Shown in pieces: positions 56,138 to 64,000 of a stretch of 64,000 bases of DNA. Position numbers and translations under genes: made by a program. Within the stretch, counting starts at the first letter, position 1. Each line of letters starts with the position of its first letter. Below the pieces are notes generated by a model. The model was not told the origin of the DNA. It did not search any database and saw nothing but the letters and a program-made list of their open reading frames with translations. The DNA is from Zygnema cylindricum (taxonomy: Eukaryota; Streptophyta; Zygnematophyceae; Zygnematales; Zygnemataceae). The stretch covers positions 124,001 to 188,000 of the forward strand of contig JBBHKE010000420.1 in NCBI GenBank assembly GCA_037447655.1. The letters run 5' to 3'.

Positions 56138-58913
56138 GGGGGAAAGGAGAGGGAGGGAGTAAGACTTTTATGGCCCACCTGACGTTTGTTTATCGAGGTT
56201 CCATGGGTGCTCCCGAGATCGAAAACAAAAGCTTCTCCAGTAGAACGGAACTGCAAAACTGACACCAAACCACATAAAATGGAGAAATTACTAACAGCCG
56301 AGGAAGGAAAAGGAAGGGGAGGAAAAGGAAAGGGAGGAAACGAGAGGATCGAAAAGGGAGGAGAAGGAGAGGTTAGATTAAGAAGGAGATAGAGACAAAG
56401 GAAGGAGGAAAGAACCATCACAAAAGAGAGTGGAACAGAGGGGGAAAGGAGGACTGGAAGAGGGAGCGAAAAAGCGAGAAGAGGGACGGGCCGAGAAAGG
56501 GAAGCACAGAATTTCTGTTTCTTTATTGAAAAAATGAATTAATATGGATTGTACTTGACCTAAACACCATATTTGCAGCAAGAAGATGTGTGGACAAGCA
56601 TTGATCTCATACATAGAGAGAGAGAGGGGGAGAGAGAGAGAGAGAGAGAGAGGGAGGGAGAGAGAGAAAGAAGGATAAATGTATATAGACAGAGATACAT
56701 ATAATATATACATATATATGTGTGCTAAAAAACACAAACAACAGTTGATGACGATAATAATCTGTAATGATCATGTACTAAAAACTATTTTTTTCTATTT
56801 GAAGTTTTGAGAAAAGTAGAGGGAAGTACCACCAACCAGCATGGTATCTTGAAATCGTCGGATGTTCCAAAATAAAATCACAACGATCACTTCGACCGAA
56901 CATATATGCTCCTTTAACAGACCTGGAAAAGAAAACACATACTCTTAGACTAAATGAAATTCTTAATCATAAAAATACTTAGACTTGAAAATGCTTAGTT
57001 TTGAAAATGCTTGGTTTTGAAAATGCTTAGTTTATATGCTCCTCAAATAGATCTGGAAAAGAACATAACTACCTAGTTTTAATGAGATACTAACTTTTGA
57101 AATTGCTTCGTTTTGAAAATACATAGCTATGAAAATACTACATGCTCCTTTAACAGATGTGGAAAACCAAATAGTTCGGAAAATCCTTGATTTTCACAAT
57201 ACATTTTTTTGATGATAAATAGTTTTGAAACTGTTCGAATCAAATGTCAATTTGTCAAAGAATCATGTTCATTTATTACATTGCAAAATCACTCAACCAT
57301 AAACGCTGTTCTGAAACCACAAAGTTGTCATAAACTATTTCAAGAGACTCCATCTCTTGAAAGTCGAATTGATCCAAAATCGTCTATTTTTTTTAGCTTT
57401 GGACCAGGCCATAACCAAACTACTTTGTCACCTTACAATCGAATAAATTTGATTTCAGGATTGCTCGTTAAATTTCTATTATCTTGAGTAGCATAAGAAT
57501 TCTTTACAACAACAATTCCGAACTTAAAACTTGGGGTAATCATGCACAACGATTGTTTTTCTCTTTTCTTGCATAAAATGCTCTCTCAATTATTTCCTAG
57601 ACAAAGAAAAAAAACACAAAAAAGGCCGTGCATGCATAAGAAATTGTCCAACATCACTGAGCTCCTAACATCAAGTACTCTCATATTCTTGCAACTGCAT
57701 GCAATAGTAGTACACAAATTTAAATGATTTGGCAATGATATTCTCAAAAGAAATTGTAAAAAACTCTAAAGAAACACCTGTAAAATCACCTATTAGGAGT
57801 CGTAACCTTTTGATTCACGAGTTTCTCAACTACATGCAATAACTGAAAAAAAAATGGCAATAACGTTCTCAAGTCAAATAGTAAAAAGATCTATAAAGAC
57901 ACCTACTATTCCATGAATTTCTAGTCATAGTTAGGATCGTCAACGCAGGAAGTAGAAACTCAATTTAGACTGATAAATAAAAAAGTCAACAAGCACCTTT
58001 TCTTGAACAATGATTAATGTCTTTGCCAGAAAGACAATTGCTGTGAGTGAGTAAGGCAATAACCTGACAAAAAAAAGCCAAAAAGACTCGGAAAAGGATC
58101 ATACGGACATAACCAAAGGGTTTTAGAGTTTTTTACGGGTTTTCAGGGTTTTATGATTTTTTAGGGTTTTTTTGTGAGATGTGATGGCACCTACACGTCA
58201 AGTGAGTCCAAAATTTTCCCTTCCTTCAGCACTTCCAGCTTGTACGGAACTCCTGGTGGAGAGCTCCATGGGGGAACAACATAGGGAGCCCCTCCACTCT
58301 TAGTAACTGCACCTGCTTCAGAAGATTTTTTTTTGTCTCTTTCAGTTGTAGTTAAAGCTGAAATTTCTACTGAACCATTTGTTTCAGAATGTGAACCTGA
58401 AGGTGTGGCTGTAACAATTGGTATTGTCTCATTATCAAGAGGGCGATTGTTTTCAATAGCGGATTCTAGCCTTTCTGAATCACCACTAGAGCCGATAATA
58501 GTTTCAACAGAAGAGTCAGCGGTAACCTCTTTTTCAATGCCATTTCTATTATCATTTTCAGGCATCTGCTTGCTCTCGTTTACATTTAGATTCTCTCTCA
58601 ATTCATCCACCTTCTTATCGGCTCCTTCTTTTGTTCCTCCTTCTCCCTTATTCCCTATTCTTATGTTTGTTCCTTCCTTTGTTTCTTCTTCCTTATCCGC
58701 TTCTCCAACTCCATTGCTGATTGAATCAGGAATTTGAAGTTCTCGTGACTCCACTGAAGAAATTAACGATTCTCGAGATTCCTCAACCTTCTTTTTATTC
58801 GATGTATTTGGTCGAGAAGGCGGAGGCATTAAAATAGTTTTTTTAGGAGGTTCTCCATGGCTGCCTTCAGCTGTTCGAGGGGCTTTTGGTGGAGGTGGTC
58901 TCATGGACGCCAT
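48121..58913 (-). CDS. Kanadaptin-like FHA-domain protein (SLC4A1AP homologue), 12 exons
   Basis: Exons (minus): 58913-58195, 56922-56837, 56258-56179, 55803-55748, 54834-54786, 53939-53781, 53368-53282, 52455-52342, 51751-51615, 51008-50668, 49588-48710, 48170-48121. All junctions are GT-AG with matching phases, giving 2757 nt and 918 aa. Start: [12 protein letters not shown] at 58913 in good context. Residues 1-239 are disordered and end [20 protein letters not shown], the strand leading into the FHA. The FHA fold spans about 240-330, with [17 protein letters not shown] and [11 protein letters not shown] as phosphothreonine-binding loops. Then come the family signatures [50 protein letters not shown] and KLLRIADP, in coiled-coil context, and the C-terminal motif [15 protein letters not shown]...KFGY. 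Animal kanadaptin is mainly nuclear; the plant role is little known. Exon 11 contains a 5-residue tandem (RSEKE x4). Confidence 0.92.
48838..48907 (-). repeat. 15-bp coding tandem repeat in exon 11
   Basis: Four to five copies of a 15-bp unit encoding SEKER on the minus strand, inside a Glu/Lys-rich coiled-coil region. Confidence 0.85.
49874..50512. other. Assembly gap (639 N) in a kanadaptin intron
   Basis: Flanked by CT-rich simple repeat on both sides (CTCCCTCCCTCC and CCCTCTCT), the likely cause of the gap. Exons 10 and 11 on either side join in phase, so no coding sequence need be missing. Confidence 0.95.
51020..51560 (+). repeat. ~20-bp degenerate minisatellite in an intron
   Basis: More than twenty loose units around ACAATTGAAGTAAAATTG filling most of the intron between exons 9 and 10 of the kanadaptin-like gene. 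Confidence 0.75.
52080..52325 (+). repeat. GA tract in an intron (sense strand CT)
   Basis: About 240 bp of GAGAAA/GAGGAG purine sequence starting close to the exon 8 donor. On the sense (minus) strand it is polypyrimidine. Confidence 0.85.
52972..53046 (+). repeat. (TA)n microsatellite in an intron
   Basis: About 37 TA dinucleotides between exons 7 and 8 of the kanadaptin-like gene. No retroelement sequence adjoins it. Confidence 0.95.
53630..53690 (-). repeat. Degenerate copy of the exon 6 donor region
   Basis: On the minus strand it reads like the end of exon 6 (the 'acttgggg.atgggagaagatgc' part, decayed) followed by GAGG and a TAAT-type donor. It lies about 150 bp downstream of the real exon 6 donor (53781). 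Confidence 0.5.
54340..54834 (-). repeat. Tandem repeat copying the exon 5 donor end
   Basis: Two to three ~150-bp units follow exon 5. In the first, 'ttgatggtagaggtatgt' (54641-54662) reproduces the end of exon 5 and its donor 'ttgatggtagaggtaag'. Units also share 'gtgaaaaa.ctca' and 'actagaa' words. The decoy donor is only about 140 bp from the real one. Confidence 0.65.
54890..55200 (+). repeat. GA tract in an intron
   Basis: About 300 bp of GAGA/GGGAG purine sequence between exons 4 and 5 of the kanadaptin-like gene; polypyrimidine on the sense strand. Confidence 0.85.
56025..56160 (+). repeat. GA microsatellite in an intron
   Basis: (GA)n and GGGAGA repeats immediately downstream (sense strand) of the exon 3 donor at 56179. 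A similar tract lies at 56612-56672 between exons 2 and 3. Confidence 0.85.
56905..57165 (-). repeat. Tandem copies of the exon 2 acceptor end
   Basis: The acceptor and first bases of exon 2 (sense 'ttttccaggtctgttaaagg') recur in decayed form at about 57035-57060 (sense 'ttttccagatctatttgagg') and 57140-57165 ('tttccacatctgttaaagg'). GAAAATGCTTAGTTTT words fill the spaces between them. Confidence 0.65.
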
Positions 58914-59139
58914 TACAAAACGCTTCAAAAAGGAGAGAAAAGTTGACGTAAGAAAGAAATAGAAGAGTCAGAAGTTGCCGTCAAGTTTCTAGACTCACAT
59001 TTTCTCCAGAATGAAAACTTTGGAACGGAAAATTGAAAGAGAGTGGAAAAATCTTCTGAAGCAGGTGAAGTTACTAAGTTACTAACACGTTTGAATGAAT
59101 CACATTTGTTTCAATAAAAAAGAAGAAAAAAAAGTTTTA
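58914..59139 (-). promoter_or_regulatory. Upstream region of the kanadaptin-like gene
   Basis: About 225 bp of non-repetitive sequence between the start codon and the end of the transposon-derived right unit U. No clear TATA box. Any more distal control region would have to lie in the repeat. Confidence 0.4.
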
Positions 59140-59270
59140 GCGACATCTTTTGGCGGTGCATTATTGTATTTTTCGATGCGCTCGATACAACGATGGTTGT
59201 GTGCATAGTTTTAAAGTAGGTGAAAGAGGCCCATACAATATACCTATTGTACGCAAAACATACAATATAC

Positions 59271-60922
59271 CATAGTTGTTCACGGCGATTAGTGCGAACG
59301 TACCGTACGCGACGAATTATACGTAACAAACGCATTGAACCTTTTGATCAAATCGCAAAAAATCGTTAATGAATTTCCTTCCGTACTATTCCGTACATAA
59401 AAAAAACAAAAAACTATTACATATAGCGCAGTTTGCAAGTTTTCCCCGTTAAATGAGCGGTAAAACAATAAACTGGTTAAAGTTTTATCACAGGCATTGT
59501 TAGTATTGGATTTTTTTTACCAAATGGTAGTCCTGTCGTTCACCCTAGGTTTTTCTACGCACTTGACGTACTCGGGTTCGAATGTCACGAAGACAAAATT
59601 TTATGCAATTTCGTCTCTGTTCCATGGCGTCTTCTTTCATAAAAATTGAAGAAGACGCCCGTACAAATTTCAAAGTGAACGCGCGAAATTATTGTGACGT
59701 TGAACGTCTCTTTTCGAAAATGTCCGTACATTTTCGATTATAAAACGTAGTGTTGTGTATCGGTAAGGATTTGCCGATAACCGATATGGGCCTTTTTTCG
59801 GGTATCCGATAATCGATATATTGGTACGATATATCGACATCGGTCTTATCGCCGATAAGTAGCCGATAATATCGGGTACTTATCGGCGATAATGCCGATA
59901 ACGATAATTATCGGTGATAGTTGTACGGACCGTACAGGTGAGTGTACGGTCTGTACACTCAAGTGTACGTCATATTCTCCGGACGTGTACAAGCATAGAA
60001 AGTACTGTAGCCGCCATGAAATCTGCACGATTTTGATACGGATCCAGAAAAAACGATGTACCTTTCACATCCGACGCCATGGCTTTGTCCCTTAATTCCT
60101 TGAGATCCACTAGGGACCTGCCACGTGTCAATCTGTCGGCTTTTTTGGCAAAAGCTGCCAAAAGAGCCATTCCGTGATGTCGACGCTCACGCTGGCCCGT
60201 CCGTTCGTGTTTTCTCATTCCAAGTCGTCCGTTCGATTCCGGCGTCGCGCAAAATGTTATTTTGCGCCCGTTGTACTTTTGTGTCCGCCGTCCTTTTCCA
60301 GTTCCATGTTCACCAGTATTTTAGTAAATTTCCGTACGTCGCCGTAAAATTTTTGTTCAGTTAACCGGCCAACGTTTATGTGCCGCGTTTAACGTAATAA
60401 ATTGCAGTTAAACTGTAACGAAACAAATTTCTATACGTGGCATGCCAGGCTATATAAAGTCAATAAAATAATACAGTATATTATAAAGTACTATTGTATG
60501 CATACTATATTTTTTTTAGGTTATCGCCGATATGGAATTTGTTGGTCACAGACCGATATATCGGAACCTCTGACCGTTCGATAACGCCCGTACAAATTTC
60601 AAACTGAACGCGCGAAATTATTGTGACGTTCAACGTCTCTTTTCGAAAATGTCCGTACATTTTTGATTATATAACGTACAACTTCCGTGGTATTTCTGTT
60701 CAGTTCACTGGACAGAAAGTACCAATAAGTGCGACGCATATTTCCCATTTTGTTCCGTACATATCCGTAAAAAAATGTAAAGTTACAGTAATTAGTTTAC
60801 ATGTTTCCGTAAAATTTCAGTTTCAGTTTACAGTACACGTTTTTTTACGATTTTTTCAAAAGTCACGAATTATACGTTTCAATCGCAAAAAAGGAAAAAA
60901 TCGCGCGATTTGCACAACTATG
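59271..60922. mobile_element. Nested hAT-like element (1652 bp)
   Basis: CATAGTTGTTCACGGCG ... TTTGCACAACTATG with a perfect 8-bp duplication CAATATAC (59263-59270 and 60923-60930). It sits inside the older hAT-like element and itself contains the element at 59750-60583. No transposase ORF. Confidence 0.82.
59655..60678. mobile_element. TIR-family element between 95-bp direct repeats
   Basis: Direct repeats 59655-59749 and 60584-60678 (both 95 bp, about five mismatches) flank 59750-60583. The enclosed element begins GTGTTGTGTATCGG but lacks its right end. The repeat is far too long for a target-site duplication. Confidence 0.75.
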
Positions 60923-62160
60923 CAATATACCCTTAAGACCCATATTGTGTTGGCCGCAAAATGAAATAAAATAGTAACAGTGTTGAGCTGCACATGGATC
61001 GATAGAGAATTAAACGTCATGTCTAAATTTGAAAAAAAAACCGGACAAAAAAATCTTAATCTGTGAGTTTTGAGCGACTTATTATTTAAACCGTCGGATT
61101 CTTATGATCTGACGGTCGATGATGAAAGTAACGATCTAAGAATATCACATGAAAAGCCCGTAACACAACTTACGATAAGATTCGTCAAATCCGGAATATC
61201 GGACGGTCGCTGATCAAATAACGATCTAAGAAGATCACATGGAAAGCTTGTAACACAACTTACGCTAAAGGCGGCCTACAAAAGGCCTACCAAAAAACGC
61301 CTACTTTTGAACTATGGTTGTGTGCCATAGTTCCATGACGATTTCATGACGATTAGATATAACCATGACAATTTCATGATACGTGATCTAAAAGTGTGGA
61401 TTTCTCGTACGAATCTCGTACAACATCCAAACTACAAAATGGTGTTCACACTTAATAGTACTAAACTACGCCGTATTTGCTATTAGCGTCGATGTTACTT
61501 CCGCCGCTTATTCTTCGTGCCCAATCGTCTTAAAATTAATCGACGGTTGCGATGGAAAGGAAGGAACTTAGTGTCCAATTGGCCAATTGACTGCCAAACA
61601 CGTGTGATAGGAGATGGTATATTAAAGGAGCGAACAAAACCTTGACGCGATTCCATTCTTAGCGGTCCAAAATCGTCCTCTCCATTTAGACTGGAACATA
61701 ATTATGAACACTGGAAATAGTGTTGAGTATAATCGATAGTCCTTAAACTCGTCAATTTTCGTCTCGCTAAAATATTTGTCAACCTTTGTGCAAAATTCAA
61801 GAGAGCTTGTGCACAGTTAAATGTTTGTCTTTATGACTCTTTTGATGTTTTTATGTTCCTTGTAGGATTATAATTAGAGTGTACGCTTTTGAAATTTCAT
61901 ATGTTTGACAAAAATGTCCTCAAAATTATTTTTTTACATGGTATTTCAACATTGTTTTTGTACTTTGGAGTTTTATGGTTGGCCGTATGAGAATCAATGA
62001 CATGAAGAATTCACAATTTCAATAGATGCTAAAAGGAAAAAGTAGGGATTTCGATTGTAAGAAAAATAACATACTTATACTTTAGATTTACCACATCGTT
62101 CAAATCCCTTTGAAATATAAACGTCTCAATGATCATATAGGTCAAACAACAACTACACTA

Positions 62161-62376
62161 CAACGTGTATCGCTATTGGTGTTATTGTGTTTTTGCCTAT
62201 TAAAACATCCTTTCACCGTACACGCTAGTCGGATTATGTATCCAACAGTTGCGATTGAAAGCCAAGATTCCCACCTTCCTATTGGTGGTCTCAAAGTGAA
62301 AACCTGACAAGTGTGTACGGTGAAAATATGTTTTAAGTGTCGAAAATTTTATTAACACTAATAGCGATTCACGATG
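62161..62376. mobile_element. MITE 'B' family in right unit (216 bp)
   Basis: CAACGTGTATCGCTATTGG ... CTAATAGCGATTCACGATG with TA at both ends. Orthologue of 37245-37460. Confidence 0.75.
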
Positions 62377-62516
62377 TACTGTACTGTGGTTAAAGTTAAC
62401 ATTAATTCAATTTATCTGGGTGATGGCAACACTACAATGTGTATATTATAGTCTTTTTCACACTAGCTCTGCTCGAAGTGTGCAGTAATATGCTAACATT
62501 ATGGATTACGACTACA

Positions 62517-62997
62517 CCGTGAATTGCTATTAGCGTGTTGGTCGCTAATTGAGGTACCCTGTTTTTTTGGGCAAATTCTCAAATAGAATTAAACATTATA
62601 AATGTTCGTACACGTTATTTGAGCTGTTCCATAAAATAGGATTCATGACTCTAATAAAGTGCCATCGTAAATAGTGTGGTGTACGGTCTGTCAAAGACGT
62701 ACTTTTTTGTACTTTTTCAAGTAGAAAAGTACATAAAAGATATTCACGCTGTCAAGGAGTCGCGCTAACATGTAATTGCGTAAATATTTTCCGGCATTTG
62801 CAGATGTAAAAAAAACGCGACGGCGTACGATTTGAACAATTTCGTACCTGCACATATTTTAGTGTGGAGATATTCTGCACCGAAAATTTTTACAAAGCAG
62901 TTTGCAAATTAGAGTATACGAAAAATTAGAAAAACGACATTCCCAATTAGCGTAAACAACGCTAATTGTTTCATTACGCTAATAGCGATTCACGGTG
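62517..62997. mobile_element. MITE 'A' family, copy 3 (481 bp, TA TSD)
   Basis: CACCGTGAATTGCTATTAG ... inverse, TA at 62515-62516 and 62998-62999. The left unit copy has a single TA at the same place (37100-37101) between the same flanks. Confidence 0.88.
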
Positions 62998-62999
62998 TA

Positions 63000-63351
63000 G
63001 TGTTTTATATCTGCAGGGTTTTGTCGATAATCAATATGTACCTTTTTTTGGCTTGCCTGTACCGATTGTACCGTACGATTTTACGGTTTATCCTGTCGAA
63101 CTGAACCACCGTTATTTCGTTACACAAAGTACGGAACATATTTTTACATGTGTCATGCCACGCTATATACATGAAAATATAATACAATATATTATAAAGT
63201 ACAATAATATATTGTAGTCTACTATTTCCATTTATCGCCGACAAGGAATTTGTCGATCTTGGAGCGATACATCGAGACTCCCGACCGTTCGATAACCGAT
63301 AACTATCTGTATCGGTGTTATCGCGATAAATTTCTTGCCGATACACAACAC
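63000..63351. mobile_element. GTGTTGTGTATCG TIR element, right-unit copy (352 bp)
   Basis: Orthologue of 36663-37099 in inverse orientation, ending CCGATACACAACAC before TA. About 85 bp shorter than the left copy through internal deletion. Confidence 0.75.
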
Positions 63352-63507
63352 TAATTTCACTTCTTGTGACTGACCGGTATTGTACGGCACTGTACGGTTG
63401 AACAAAAGTAATATATTTGCAGTAGTTCTACTACACTAAAAACCGGATAATCCGGTAATGAGTGAAGAAGAGATCCTTGTGCCCAATTGTGTTGCGGCAG
63501 TTCAGTA

Positions 63508-63721
63508 CACCTTGAATCGTTATTAGGGTAGAAGTTTTTTTAGCGTATAGGAATAATTACTGTTATTAGCGCTAATTGGGAATTTGGATTTTTTTAAAGA
63601 AATCGTCTACTCTAATTAGGAATTATGGTTTTTTTAAATATTATTGATAATTATATTTGAGAATCTGAAAAAAAAAAGATACCTTAAATAGCGTTCAATA
63701 CGCTAATAACGATTCACGGTG
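63508..63721. mobile_element. MITE 'A' family, short copy 4 (214 bp)
   Basis: CACCTTGAATCG ... CGATTCACGGTG; TA at 63506-63507 and CA at 63722-63723 (one mutated base). The left unit retains the empty site 'gaggtacagtactgaact' (36125-36142). Confidence 0.82.
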
Positions 63722-63847
63722 CACTGTACCTCATTTCGTTTCAAGTGTAAGAGTCCCTGTCTATTATCTGCTACGTTTGTATATGTTTTTTAGTTTTTCA
63801 GATGACATGCCTCCATATATGAACTGACTTTGTAGTCAGCCATCATT

Positions 63848-64000
63848 AAGGGTGCGTCTCTATGGGTACGTCCCCATGTGTTAAAGTACATACTTTTCTC
63901 TGTCTTTTTGCCCTAAAATTCAGGGAACTTTGAAAAAAACTTTAGCCGTACGATAAATTCATTTTTACCAAAGTAAAGTGAACGTCAATTCATACTTTGG
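63848..64000 (+). mobile_element. Start of a further PIF-like element, cut by window end
   Basis: At the point where the unit-U match stops, TAA is followed by GGGTGCGTCTCTATGGG and, 25 bp later, a second start-like motif GTACGTCCCCATGTG. Consistent with one PIF-like element, perhaps with a duplicated end. Truncated by the window. Confidence 0.45.

Larger units (their letters stand above)
59204..61316. mobile_element. hAT-like element, split by a nested hAT
   Basis: CATAGTTTTAAAGTAGG at the left, CCTACTTTTGAACTATG at the right, perfect 8-bp duplication GTTGTGTG (59196-59203 and 61317-61324). After removal of the nested element (59271-60922) about 460 bp remain, collinear with 36218-36581 plus an internal tandem part. 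Confidence 0.85.
59140..63845 (-). repeat. Repeat unit 'U', right copy (inverted)
   Basis: Reverse-complement match to 35464-39650, with private insertions (two nested hAT-like elements and two MITEs) and lacking three insertions present in the left copy. The match ends before the tRNA: the sequence at 59140 still aligns with the tRNA-proximal flank, but no tRNA follows. Confidence 0.8.

Overview
This is an intron-rich nuclear segment of a eukaryote, most likely a streptophyte (land plant or charophyte alga). The evidence is a plant-type Qa-SNARE of the SYP1 type, a kanadaptin-like FHA gene that splices cleanly into 12 exons, nuclear tRNA-Ser(AGA) genes, and plant-style transposons with target-site duplications (Copia, hAT-like, PIF/Harbinger-like, TA-inserting MITEs, Helitron-like). 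The species cannot be named from sequence alone. The long introns, large repeat load and a Copia primed by half of tRNA-iMet would fit a non-seed plant or a charophyte; that is inference.

Three protein-coding host genes are supported. (1) 34551-25171, minus: an unrecognised gene modelled in 7 exons (about 1,617 aa). Its last exon of 3.9 kb is almost entirely charged, tandemly repeated protein, and one extra base in a C run at 27603-27608 breaks the frame. (2) 44890-45837, plus: a complete intronless 315-aa syntaxin. (3) 58913-48121, minus: a complete 12-exon, 918-aa kanadaptin-like protein (N-terminal FHA domain, long coiled coil, conserved C-terminus). All its exon phases match. There are two intact tRNA-Ser(AGA) genes (11570-11651 and 39692-39773, both minus) and one degenerate tRNA-like sequence.

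The rest is transposon country. 0.8-11.6 kb: PIF/Harbinger-like elements around a very young gag-only Copia (3246-7161; two 1165-bp LTRs, TSD TGCCC). 13.5-20.5 kb: two diverged Helitron-like copies carrying minisatellites, separated by a 991-bp hAT-like element. 22.85-24.06 kb: a 5'-truncated non-LTR retroelement ending in a (TA)n tract. 35.46-39.77 and 59.14-63.85 kb: two inverted copies of one multi-kilobase repeat unit that differ by at least six transposon insertions. For most of these the other copy preserves the empty site, so target-site duplications of TA, TAA and 8 bp can be read directly. The unit ends at tRNA-Ser in the left copy and about 225 bp upstream of the kanadaptin start codon in the right copy.

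The two kinds of territory look different. Transposon areas are full of GTAC/CGTACG words and carry TIRs. The gene bodies have poly-A/T, telomere-like CCCTAAA words, and long CT-rich tracts on the sense strand of introns and flanks. Tandem duplications in the kanadaptin introns have copied pieces of exon edge together with their splice sites. Two assembly gaps (18433-18442 and 49874-50512) limit interpretation. No functional link between the three host genes is evident.
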